NCBI RefSeq assembly: GCF_018991925.1
Contig: NW_024732238.1
Location: 8,140,642 to 8,204,641 of the forward strand
Direction of reading: 5' to 3'
DNA length: 64,000 nucleotides
Source: Homarus americanus
Lineage: Eukaryota > Arthropoda > Malacostraca > Decapoda > Nephropidae
The position numbers were made by a program, and so were the translations under genes. Shown piece after piece: positions 10,461-21,180 of the stretch (position 1 is its first letter; every line of letters begins with the position of its first letter). The notes below the pieces were generated by a model that ran no database searches, had not been told where the DNA came from, and saw nothing but the letters and a program-made list of their open reading frames with translations.

Positions 10461-10932
10461 TTGAATGTTTTTTTTTTTTTCAATTTAAATTTTAATTGTT
10501 TATTCCTTGATAGAGGAAGCGGGATCCTAGTGCTGTCACTTGGTACCACTGTACCATAATACTATAGTCCACAAAACATGTAGCTATGCTTTTTTTATTT
10601 GGTCCCCCGACATACGAGTCTGTTTTCTTTCACATCAGGACGCCTGAGTTCTCCGTTTTCTCTCTTAATCTTAGAGTGCACCAGAAACTTTACTATTTTT
10701 AGTAATGCCACAGAATTTGAAATTGCAACCCCAATTGCAACTTGCAATTGTTGAGGCAACTACTGTAGATATGTCTGATTACAGCAAATGTGTTATTGTC
10801 AATTTGTAAGTGAAAGATTTTATCCTCAATAGATGTAGGTTAACATTTCACCTGTAGGCAAATGCTTAGAAAAGCCTAAGTAAGGAAGCATATTCCTTTA
10901 ACACATAACATCTGACCAGTATGGGGAGGACC

Positions 10933-11176
10933 ATCGTGTCTCCGTCAGGGGGTCGTGGAGTGGTGGTCCAGCAGGCGTCACGTGGGTTTTTTTTTTTACG
11001 GACGTATATGCGATCGGATGTTGTTCGGTCGGACGTTAACCGGCGCCCAGTATCATCGTGTCTCCGTCAGGGGGTCGTGGAGTGGTGGTCCAGCAGGCGT
11101 CACGTGGTTTTTTTGGGGGGGGTGGCCAGACGTATATGCTATCGGACGTTGTTCGGTCGGACGTTAACCGGCGCAT
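10933..11176. repeat. 122 bp tandem duplication of the right end of family D
   Basis: ATCGTGTCTCCGTCAGGGGG starts at 10933 and again at 11055. Each copy runs through GTCACGTGG, a homopolymer tract and TTCGGTCGGACGTTAACCGG. The second copy carries the functional end CATGACTG; the first stops at CGGCGCCCAGT. Confidence 0.8.
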
Positions 11177-11573
11177 GACTGTATATGCGAAATGAACAAT
11201 ACAATTCATTAATACGTAGAATATTAAAACACACAAGGGGATAAGAGACGGCATTGTTGTCAGTGTTTACACCCAAGGTATACGTGCGCACTCAAGGAAA
11301 CAGTCATTTATCTTAAGAATATGTTCAAAAGATTCATTATTGTTTATTACTGAATATGTATTTGATTGAATTAATCTTTATATATGTGAAATGAACAATG
11401 CAGTTCATTAATAATACGTAGAATATTAAAACACACACGAGGAGACAAGACGGCATTGTTTTCGTGAGTGACGATGGTTCTACATAAGAAACTGAAGAAA
11501 ATAAGACCCTGGTTGTAGCTGTAGTGAACTTAATAAAAAAATGAATACCTGTATGTACTGTATGTTTTAAGTA

Positions 11574-12034
11574 CAGTCATGCGTCGCTTAACGTCCTAGA
11601 TACGTTCCTGGAAATGTGACGTTAACCGAATTGGACGTTGTCCGAACGTCACATTGTGAACTTTGTATTTATACTTACATGTACGTGGAATATTGCAGTG
11701 TACTTATACTGTACAATATTGACTAAATTTACTAGATAATGTACACAACTAATGAAACAGGTTAAGAACATAAACCAGTAACATAGGCATTTCTTATATC
11801 TATCAAAACATGTTATGGATATATAGTTCCTGTACTGTATCATCATACGCCTGGCAGCACAATCTATTCTGTTTAAGAACACGTAATGCATGCGTGAGCG
11901 CGCCCGCTCTAAGGCCACTTACATCCCGTTGTCTGAACGGGTTTTTTGTTTTTTTTATCCCCATTATTTTTATGGGCCACGGACGCATATGCGATCGGAC
12001 TTTGTTCGGACGGACGTAAAGCGACTCATGACTG
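11574..12034. mobile_element. Family D MITE form, copy 2 (461 bp)
   Basis: It begins CAGTCATGCGTCGCTTAACG after TA and ends CGACTCATGACTG before TA. It shares left-end sequence with the larger copy at 5892 (CCTAGATACGTTC, GTGACGTTAACCGAA). Non-coding. Inserted in family C. Confidence 0.85.
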
Positions 12035-12544
12035 TAATGCTATTTAATGTTAATAAATGGAACACTAGGAGTAGCTAACCCCTAATGGTAAAGAAATAAG
12101 GCGACACGATTGGGAACGCCAACAGTAAGTGCCTATATGTGAAAACATATCGTCATTTCTCAACATATAAATATGAAACCAACACTTATTTACTGTTCAT
12201 ACATGTTTTAAATAATATTTACGAATGTAACACTAATATTCTATTCACCAATGGCGGTAAAATCTAAAACATAAGGACAGCCAATGAATATTGTGCGAGT
12301 TTTTACTCAGATGACAAAGTCATCAGGTTTAACTCTGGCTGAAGCTGTAGCTTTCCATAAAGCTGTTGCTGAAACTGTTACTGAACCTGAAGTTGGTGGT
12401 TTAGGCCTTCGAATAATAAAGCTCTCGAAAGAACCTTGCACAGCTGCTTTCTTTTCTCATAATGCATCTTTATGTAGAGGTCATTTGCATTTATTTAAAT
12501 TTTAAGGCTTTGTTCTGTTAATGGATCCACTTCAGAAAATATGT

Positions 12545-12682
12545 TCATTGCTTGCTCCATATAATATCCACAGACCTCTCACCTTTTTCATATCGTTTTA
12601 ACACATCTAGTTTCTCGGCTAAGCTTAGACACTTTCTATTAGCTTTTGAAACAACACTACCATCACTTGCTCTCTTGCTCAT
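12545..12682 (-). pseudogene. Tigger transposase N-terminal HTH remnant of family C
   Basis: A 45-codon antisense frame from ATG to TGA. Its core, LSLAEKLDVLKRYEKGERSV, is the first helix region of a psq/CENP-B-type DNA-binding domain of Tigger transposases. The sequence after the stop is no longer readable, so the element is non-autonomous. An equally long copy is at 61396-61533, meaning the family spread after the coding region had already been cut down to this stub. Confidence 0.7.
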
Positions 12683-13065
12683 GTTGAATAAGGATGCAAA
12701 AATGCTGTAAGAAACTTGAGAAAGTTTTTCTCCAGTTCCTGTTCCAGATGCGTGAAAACAAAAGGCCCGCCAAGCTCAGAGTGTTGTTTACCGCTCATTA
12801 GAAAGTCAGCTTCTTTGTGTAAGGTGCTTTTCATTTTTCGTACAGTATTTTTTATTTTTTTTATTTTTTATTTTTTACATAATACATATCGGGACTTAGT
12901 TATTATTTATATGAAAATGTAATTTTATTTTATTTTTATTATATTTCCGTCATAACTACGAATGAAATGAGGATGTAAACTGAATAGGGTCCAAAATTAT
13001 CTAGGGTTTCAAATACGAAAAGTTTTGGACGAATCGTTGTTATCCGAGGCTTTACTGTACAGGTA

Positions 13066-14084
13066 CAGTAGAACGATGATATAACACGAGATACGTTCCA
13101 AGAGAGGTCGCTTTAAACCGAATTCGCACTAAATAGAAGTGTTGTTTAAATGGAATAATTTAGTTTGGTACTTGAGAGAAACACAAAATACTAAAAAGAC
13201 TGAATAAACAATTTATTGTTTTTTGTAGTATTATGTTAAAACAAACACTCATAAATCAACACAGCTAAAATTATGGGACGTGAAATGGTTTGTTTACTAG
13301 GGATCAGCTGATGGGAGGGGGGAGAGGTGAGGTGATATGTTTGACAGTTCATGCCAAGGTCTAGTGCTTATTAATTTATCTGTCCTTAAGAGTGACTAAG
13401 TTTTTCTCTTATAAAATGTCACTGAACTAACATGTTCTAATTAATTTTATTACAAAGAGCTAAAAATTTTATCTCTTGTGCAAAATATATGACGTTTACA
13501 TTCAAATTATTCTCTGTCTTGCAAGGATTCCAGCAATGCAAATTATATTCTCCTAACTTTAGCATGTGATATTATATAAGATAACAACTGTAAGCCTATA
13601 ACCACCCAACTCTGGCTGGGAAGATGAGGGGGGGGGGTGACAAGTGACACGTTTGACAGTTGGGATGGAAGGTCTGGTAAAGTATTCATTTGTTTATTTA
13701 TGTCATTTAGATTCAGTTTTTTTTTTTTTTTTATAAAATGTCACAGAAGTGACCGAGGAGAATATAATTTACATTGCCGGAATTCTTCTAAGATAGTGAT
13801 TAATTTGAATATAAACATGCTATAGTTTCCACTAGACAGAAATTTTAGTAATCATTTAGTACATTATTTTGAGTAGGCTACATGTACAGTACAGCTTTGC
13901 CCTTAGGACAGTGTAGCGTGCCCAGAGAAACATTAGGTGCAAATTTTAAAATATGATGCGCCAGATTGACTAGCGCAGAATAGGAAAGATTCGCTTTAAA
14001 TTAAAGCATTGTTCTTAATTGTGGGTGTCGCTTTAAATCACTAATCTTAAATTGAATCACTTTAAATCGACATTCTACAAACTG
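13066..14084. mobile_element. Probable family H element, right end uncertain
   Basis: CAGTAGAACGATGATATAAC starts right after TA at 13064. Near 14060-14080 the sequence TTTAAATCGACATTCTAC is a degenerate inverse of that start. The repeated phrase CGCTTTAAAT near both ends supports one element. The interior shares the block found in family D (GCTATAGTTTCCACTAGACA). Confidence 0.45.
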
Positions 14085-14471
14085 AAAAATGAGCCAAATT
14101 ATCACAATCTATTTTCACAAACTTAAGGCAAATTTGCCGAAGACGTAAATAATGGCTTACGTTGGCTTAACAGCAGAGGGAAGCTCACAACATCTCACTG
14201 TACCTCTTTCCCCAGCATACGTAACCCACACCAGATACATGTCTTACATTATTTAAGGACTGTATTACCTTTTAAGAAACATTTGTTTATTATCTAAATG
14301 AAAAATGCCCCTAGAAAGAAAAAAAACAAATTTACAGAAAGTTCAGCCGCCAGTCAGCCATTTGCAATGAGTCGATGATGCCAAAACAATAGCGATGGTG
14401 CTACACCCTGGTGGCAGTTCGCGGCAACACAAAACATCACAGCCCAAAATACTAGTTTCACATCCTGTCGG
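14085..14471. other. Intronic sequence with no recognised feature
   Basis: I see no coding signal, terminal repeat or match to another part of the window here. Confidence 0.4.
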
Positions 14472-15738
14472 TACCGTATTTTTCGGCTTAAAAGATGCAC
14501 TTTTTATGACAAAAATATACCTCGAAAATTACCATGCGTCTTCCAGGATGCTAGTCGATGAGTTGTAGCAGAGGTTTTTGAAATCACCCCCTTACAAAGA
14601 CTGTTACCTCATTACAGTACCTAACAATTACAAGTATTCTCTATACAGTACTATAAAACTATTGATTTAACTAATATTGTTGATATATTGCAAAAAATAA
14701 ATAAATAAACCCTTGCTGCTGTGCGGTTTGTTTACTAATGGCAGTGGTGCGACACTCATATTTGGACACCTATTTACAGTAGGCTCTCATATTTGGATAC
14801 CCATTTAGACTGTAAAAACCCCACAAAATTAAAATCTTCCAAATTTAAATACACCTTCGTCTTCCAAGTAAAAACACACACACAACAACATTGGCTGTCC
14901 TTATGTCTTCAACTTTACTACCACTGGTGGGTAGATATTTTTTTTTAATTCAGAAACAGTTGCTTTCATATTCTTATGTAGAGTAATGATGATATGTTTA
15001 CATATGTGCTCACTTACATATGTGATCTCTCTTTTTTTTTACCCTTAATTGTTAGCTCCTTCCATTGTTCCATTTATTAACATTAAATAACATTACTTAA
15101 AACAACCATATTAATTTTTCTACATTAATTTTAATACAGCTACAATGGAGGACTTATTTTCTTCAGTTTTATAATTATGTAGAACCAATCAGTCACTGGT
15201 TTTGCAAAAAACTAGTTGTTTTTTACTGTTATTTTGTTTTTAAATAAAGATTTTTTTGTTTTATATAGACGTTGATATACATGTTTACATTTGCTTACCT
15301 TCTACTGTTGGAAAATATTTCCCGTCGTTGTCATACTGACAAAAACAAGAGAAAGAATGTAAACACTACAGCCCCTAAGATGTGGAGGTGACCAGGTGTA
15401 TAAAATGAGTGCTGTATTAAAGATTTCACCTTATACATATTTTTTTTTAAATTGATGAAAATGACGACTGATAAGCAGTTCTAAGTGATGATATTCAAAG
15501 AGGTGTGTGTACTTGTGCCAAAAGGGCTGTATATCAAACAACAGTTTCACTGGTGTAGGTATTAGGCAGCTAATGTACCAAACAAGGAGGTACTACCGTC
15601 TGGGAAGATATTGGAAGCAATCCCCGGTTGATGATCTGACTTTCTGCAGGGTCTCAATGGTCTCTCTTTGACAATACAACATACATACAGGTATATTGTT
15701 TCTCACTCTTGATATTTTATTTTCATTTTCGTATTTCT

Positions 15739-15784
<46 letters not shown>

Positions 15785-15930
15785 ATTTTTGCCCCCTAGG
15801 CCCCAATGTGGGTCAGTGACCTGTGCCCAGGTGGGCTAAAACCTGTAATTTTTTTTTTTTTAGAATTTAATTTCCAAAACCAGGGTGCGTCTTCCACGAT
15901 GCAGCGTCTTCCAAGCCGAAAAATACGGTA
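14472..15930. mobile_element. Family I element with TACCGTATTT ends (1459 bp)
   Basis: The left end TACCGTATTTTTCGGCTT and the identical inverse at 15930 form terminal repeats, continuing as related sequence with GCGTCTTCCA near the inner border on each side. The interior contains an inverted piece of family C sequence (about 15050-15210), an ATT microsatellite and a GGCCCCAATGTGGG block also seen at about 28910 and 35000. No transposase. Confidence 0.7.
15742..15783. repeat. (ATT)n microsatellite
   Basis: About 14 uninterrupted ATT units. Confidence 0.95.
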
Positions 15931-17016
15931 ATTCTCTTGACCAAAATATAAACAAGCCACACACAGCTGCTGTGATCAGAGGTAGAATTGGGTTAGTTTA
16001 ATGTTACTATATATGATTTCCTACTTGATTCCAGTATATATTATATTTACATGCACAAAATTACATTTTCCCCTACAAAACCACTTTAAAATCACTTTCA
16101 ATAATTGCATGATGAAACGTACTAAAAAAAAAATCCACAAAATATCCTTGTAAAGTAGGGGTGCGTCTTATGCGGCGGTGCGTGTTATATGCTGGCAAAT
16201 ACGGTATTTTTTTATTTTTTTTTAACCAAAAGATACTTTCTGGGCGGTTTTTTTTTTTTTTTTTACAATTGGTTTTGCCAACCTTGCAATAAATAATGTT
16301 TTAAAACAATTGAGCATTCTAAATATGAAATTTAAGAATACAGAACAACTTTCTTTTAACTAATTTCCCATACATTAGAGAGAGTAAATGAGGAAAAAAT
16401 GGTCAATCAGGCAACTGGCTAAGTAACTGTGCATGGTGGGTGTGTTGCATCTAATTGTCTTCATGTGAGTTTGAGGAGTAAGTTAAATGGTAATTATAGG
16501 AGAATTATGACACCCAAAGCTTATTTGTTGACTTAATAACACTAAGAATAGTGAAGTTACTTAGTGTACAGATATTTGTGGAAATTAATAACATAACTAA
16601 ACTGATACAAGTATTGTACAGTACTGTGGTTTATTACATGCTGTCCTTGAACACATTTTCTTGAGATGTAGTATTGCATTCACTTATGTAATTACCCATT
16701 TTACAGAAGCCTCCTGGTCCCAAAACTTTTCTGTTGACAGGTACTTTAGTGTTCTGTATTAGCCATTTTTATTTTGGCAAAAGTATTTCGATTTGCAATT
16801 TATTTCAAAAATTAAAATCAAGTGAACTCTAACATTGTGTATAAATTTGACTACTGTATTACCATACTTTGTTGCACTTTTACAATCTTCATATTGTGCC
16901 CATAATATCTTCTGACATGTGGTACAGTAATCACAAACTTCAAATATAGTTCATTATTCTCATGCAGTATACAGTATGTATTAATGATTAATGTAGGAAT
17001 CTTTTTATTTCCCAAG
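15931..17016 (+). other. Remainder of ZC3HC1 intron 1481-17016
   Basis: A fragment of family I ends lies at about 16140-16206 (GGGGTGCGTCTTATGCGGC, AATACGGTA). The rest is unique A/T-rich sequence leading to the acceptor TTTTTATTTCCCAAG before 17017. Confidence 0.45.
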
Positions 17017-17214
17017 ATGGAAGAGAAACAATATTTCCATCCTCTGGAGGAACATCGTCATTGGTGTCCATGGGTGAAGAAGATTGATGATGACTCGAGT
17101 AATGAAGAAAGCAGTCAAATAGATGACAAAAGAGGTTACCACATTGTTGTTGCCAAAGTCAGAACACTAGTTAATTTATCTCTTAGAAAAGACTTGTACT
17201 CATCTGAAAAATAT
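17017..17214 (+). CDS. ZC3HC1: ZC3HC1 exon with H-x3-C zinc ligands
   Basis: 66 codons, phase 0 at both ends, acceptor CCCAAG and donor GTAAGT. The peptide FHPLEEHRHWCPWVKK contains the H-x3-C half of the second C3HC motif, with the invariant CPW of the Rsm1/NIPA family. This complements the C-x2-C half in the exon at 1089, as in other family members where an unstructured insert separates the halves. An acidic stretch follows (DDDSSNEESSQIDD) and then a basic, probably helical segment. It is the best single piece of evidence for the gene. The first base is an ATG, but this is a splice boundary, not a start. Confidence 0.85.
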
Positions 17215-17789
17215 GTAAGTATTGAACTGTACAGTATGTTTAATATTTTGTTCAATAGTCATATGCCTGACCTTCCTTTATAGCATGTTCAAAATAATGC
17301 CTTTTAAAGTGTATTGCATCAGTCTTACATACTAGTGACAGTTTTACCAAATGCTGGTTCTTAAAATATACGATTCCTTACATTTCTCTAAGATCATTTA
17401 CAGGTGGGATGTTTTGCAAGCATTCTTAATAGACCTATCAGGCAGAATATGGTTTTAAGTTTTATCAGTACAGGTTGTACCTTTCTAGTCCGGCAACTTC
17501 AGTACCTGACCGGCGCCGAACCATGGAAATTCACCCTTTTCCTGGAGAGATAGTGACTTGTGCTTATGCTTGGAAGCACTAGCACCACTTTCACTGCTTT
17601 GTGGTCTCTTTGAAAACATGTTGAAGGGTTAAATGTTGTTCAGTAGGTTCTCAAATTTCGCGAGTTTTTAATTCAACGTTTTTTATTTGGACACAAAATA
17701 AAACACTACACAATTTAAAATTTTGACGGCGGAAACTCGAATTTCGACGGGTTTGAGCGGCCCGCCATTGTTCAGACGTGCATAATCGT

Positions 17790-18370
17790 GTAAACAGCGT
17801 CATTTCTCTTATGTACAAAAGACTCATTATTGTTTAGTACTGAATGTCTTTTTGATTGAATTAATGTTTATGTGTGCAAAATGAACAATACAGTTCATTA
17901 ATAATACGTAGAATATTAAAACACACGAGGAGACAAGACTGTATTGTTTTCGTTGTTTACAAAACCAGTGACTGACTGGTTCTACATATAAAATTGAAGA
18001 AAATAAGACCCTGGTTGTAGCTGTAGTAAAATTAATGTAAAAAAATTAATATGGTTGTTTGAAGTAATGTTATTTAATGTTAATAAATGGAACAATACAA
18101 GTAGCTAACCTTTAATGGTAAAGAAAAAAGTGAGATCGCATATGTGAAAACAAATCGTCATTACTCTACATAAGAATATGAAAGCAACACTTATTTACTG
18201 TTCATATATATTTTAATTCGTTTCTGAATTTAAAACATAAATTCTACCCACCAGTGGTGGTAAAGTTGAAAACATAAGGACAGCCAATGATGTTGTGTGT
18301 GTTTTTACTCGGATGATGAAATTGCCAAGTCATTAGGTTCAACTCTAGCTGAAGCTGTAGAACATAAAAA
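17790..18370. repeat. Family C-like internal fragment
   Basis: The order and wording follow the interior of family C (TTCATTAATAATACGTAGAA, AAATAAGACCCTGGTTGTAG, TTAATAAATGGAACAATA, CTAGCTGAAGCTGTAG). It is preceded at about 17641 by a different end, CAGTAGGTTCTCAAATTTCG, so this may be a separate subfamily that carries a related interior. Confidence 0.65.
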
Positions 18371-18517
18371 CTTTTTCTGTGTTGTTTTTAGTTTTTAGTT
18401 AACTTTGTCTGTGTTATTTTTGTTGGTTTATTAGGATGTTGCTTTATTAGAGGTAGTAATTTGCCAAAAAAGTAGGGTAAATAAGGCAAAATTTAGCCAA
18501 ACATCGAAAATACAGTA

Positions 18518-18699
18518 CAGTGGTCCAGGAGCCTTCTACATACACACCTCAAAGTAAGTGTACTTTACTGCCTTTTTTGTTGACTTTTGACAATTTTCTG
18601 TGAGCTGGAACCAATTACCCAATATCCCATTGAAACAATGGATTCGGTTAACGAACGATTCTGTGGAACAAATTGTGTTCGTTAACCGAGGGACTACTG
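18518..18699. mobile_element. Family B MITE, 182 bp deletion form
   Basis: It starts CAGTGGTCCAGGAGCC after TA and ends GTTAACCGAGGGACTACTG before TA. The right 160 bp match 5193-5384; the left part is deleted to about ten bases. Confidence 0.75.
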
Positions 18700-18999
18700 T
18701 ATGGTGTTCCAAGGGACAATAGTACTGTGTAAATTATTCCAGCACAAAACTCGGCCAGGATTGGGAGTCGGTGTTCACCACTGCTAGCAGAGGGCTGATC
18801 CTCACAGCATCACTCGGGAGGGCAATCTGCATCATGGAGGCCCGGGCCTCTTGTCTGTAAACACCCCCAACCGCCACATCTGGCGAGGTCACAGGTCGCG
18901 TGGGGGGGGGGAGGTGACGCACGTGGTCGCAGGCTGAAAGATTTAATGTTTATTCGGGTAAGGCAATGCCAGCACTGTAGTTGAAGCCAGCTGCGATAA

Positions 19000-19760
19000 C
19001 ACTCCCGGCGTTAGGCAATCGCCCAAGATTTATGGTGTGGCGTGTTCAAGAAGGCATACATGGGTCACTGGCCTTCGGAACTCCCCCAAATACTGTTTGC
19101 ACACGCACCTGGTGCACCAGCTCGTCAACTCCTGGGACCACTGCCGTGACCCTGCCCAATGGCCATTTGTTGCGAGGAAGATTTTCTCCAGTGACGGAGA
19201 CAAGGTCGCCTTCCTGGTGATTCCGGGTTGGTTCTACTGTATATACCTCTGTCTTTTGCGGAGAAATGGAAGGTGCTCCCTCACCCAGGGTTTCCAAAAG
19301 CAGTCTGCTAGGAACTGCATGTGCCACCCCTGTCGTTGATATGACTCCAGAAGACATCCTCCTAGTAATAGATCAGCGTGTGGGCCACCGTGGAGGACGT
19401 GGGCTGGTGTAAGTGCTTCCAGGTTTCTCTCATCGCTCGAGGCAGGTGTGATGGGTCGACTATTTATGATCACTTCCACTTCACAAAATAGCATCTGCAG
19501 TCGATATTCATCCAGGACCTGGGTCCCCACAATTGCTCTGAGAACCTTTCTGACTGTTTGGATTTGCCATTCCCAGACTCCTCCCATGTCGCTCGACGCA
19601 GGTGTGATGGTTCGACTATTTATTATTGTTTCCAATTCACAAATAGCATCTGCAGTCGGTATTCATTCAGGACTTGTCCCCCCAGAATAGTTCTGAGAAC
19701 TTTCTGACTGTTCAAATTTGCCATTCCCAAACTCCAAACGTCATGCTGCTTCCCTTTCTT
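19000..19760 (-). pseudogene. BEL/Pao retrotransposon integrase fragment
   Basis: Minus-strand frames give the C-terminal integrase part of a Pao-type polyprotein: GGVWEWQIQTVRKVLRAI, FCEVEVIINSRPITPASSD, LEALTPAHVL, FLADCFWKPWVREHLP, then in another frame NHQEGDLVSVTGENLP and KWPLGRVTAVVPGVDELV. These are the end of the integrase core and the following Pao C-terminal domain. A segment carrying the INSR-ITPASSD block occurs twice in a row (see findings). No gag, protease, RT or LTR is visible here. Confidence 0.8.
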
Positions 19761-20070
19761 CACCTTTTGTGAAATACACCTCCAGCATTTCAGTCACAGT
19801 TCGTCTCACTCCTGCCATCATGTTGAGCCCGGGATTTTGGTCAGGTGCTGTGCATTCAGGCTCGGGCAGAGGGTGGGCCCCCTTCAGCTTCTGTTGCCGT
19901 AAAGTTGTGGACATTCAGCTCTGGAGGGACAACTTCTACTTCTGGGTCACCTTCGTCCATGTTCGCCCTTCCCTTTCGTTGCTCTGGATCCATTTCCACA
20001 ACCTCTTGTCCTTTTATTGATATTCATTTACAGCTCCGGTTAGGTCTCAAAGTTTGTCCGATGAACCACT

Positions 20071-20432
20071 GGATTTGATGCTGAGGTTAGAGGAGGTGTA
20101 GATGAGGGAGCAGGGAGGAAGCAGTAACCAGCCCTCACTGCCTCAGAATCCATCAACCAGCCCCGTCATGCATTTCACTGACTCCATCATGGTTAAGTTA
20201 TTTTATAGTATGAGTGTATATAAATATAGTTATCAACACATCGTACAATATAAATATGTATGAATGCATTACTGTAATGTCATTTTCTGCGTGGGTTGTA
20301 GGTCGTTATACCGTGACACTGCGGAAACAATTAGGCTTATTTACTTGTATTTCAACATCACTCGTTTTGCGATTTTAAATTTCATGACACTAAAACCAGT
20401 ACCAATTAGTCGCGAAACTTAAGCTCCTACTG
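20071..20432 (+). mobile_element. Family E Tigger fragment (3' end only)
   Basis: It matches, inverted, the left part of the element at 37946-40515 (TGATGCTGAGGTTAGAGGAG, GGAAACAATTAGGCTTATTT, ACCAATTAGTCGCGAAACTT). It ends GCTCCTACTG next to TA, the family E end. The coding part is missing; the left border abuts the BEL/Pao region. Confidence 0.7.
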
Positions 20433-20756
20433 TACTGTACTCCTGCTTCAACATAGTGTTGAAGATCAGCTGGGATGCCTATTTCCGTAGCAATGCTCCC
20501 CATCCCCATACACTCTCCTCCCATTATGTTTTGCCTTTAGGACAATTATTTCATTGTTGTTTTTTTTCCACAATATGTATGTATTGTAGGATGGAGTGTG
20601 TGAAGTAACTGGGTAAAAATAAGTTATGTATATTTACCAGAAAATACAAGTTGAAAAACAACCATAACACCTTACAGCTTGGCCCAGTAGTCTGGTGGTT
20701 AGGGTGACGAGTCTAACTTGGCTACAATGCTATGATCAATCACTATTAAGCATATA

Positions 20757-21043
20757 CAGCTCCTCCCCGACTTACGACGGGATTAGAGACCCAAATCCAG
20801 GTCGTAAGTCAAATTGGTCGGAAGTCGAAAATGCTTAAATAATACATAGAAAATCTAAAATGAGTGTCTCTTTTTCTTCTCAGCACCACAAAACTCACAT
20901 TTAAGCTTGCCAGCCATTTTAAAGTGAATTATAAACGAAAATTTTGTCAGTACACAGCGCAATCACCGACGTTGGGACTCAAAAATACGTAATTTGAGAA
21001 CATTTTGGTACGACTGAGGCGGTCGTAAGTCGGGGAGGAGCTG
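20757..21043. mobile_element. Family S MITE, copy 2 (287 bp)
   Basis: The left end CAGCTCCTCCCCGACTTACG and right end CGTAAGTCGGGGAGGAGCTG are near-perfect inverted repeats flanked by TA. The interior is the same as at 5494-5787. This is the best preserved of the small elements. Confidence 0.9.
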
Positions 21044-21180
21044 TATCAATCCCCCACCCTGATACTGTAACGGGTGACCTAACGTTGCTTTAAAAGGCCA
21101 GTAATGAGAGACTTCTGTTCTCCCCCACCCTACCTCCACCTGACATTGATCAGGTTAGGTTAGTAACATGAAGCCCATTA

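Larger units (their letters stand above)
5892..11181. mobile_element. Family D element, copy 1, host of the intact Tigger
   Basis: The left end CAGTCATGTGCTGGTTAAC at 5892 and right end GTTAACCGGCGCATGACTG at 11181 are inverted and flanked by TA, and lie inside family C sequence. A Tigger element (6013-9090) splits it near its left end. The rest is non-coding and built of tandem duplications (9140-10460 and 10933-11176). A 461 bp short form of the family lies at 11574-12034. Confidence 0.8.
4140..13057. mobile_element. Tigger-type family C, copy 1, the outer shell of a nested transposon tower
   Basis: The left end TAGTAAAGCCTCGAATAACG at 4140 (first base C changed to T) and the right end CGAGGCTTTACTG at 13057 are inverted, flanked by TA on both sides. 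The interior can be followed by comparison with the less interrupted copy at 59696-61891 (2196 bp). Here it is expanded to 8.9 kb by insertions at 4544-5384, 5494-5787, 5892-11181 and 11574-12034. Its only coding remnant is the antisense helix-turn-helix piece at 12545-12682. It interrupts the LINE at 2946-4137. Confidence 0.85.
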
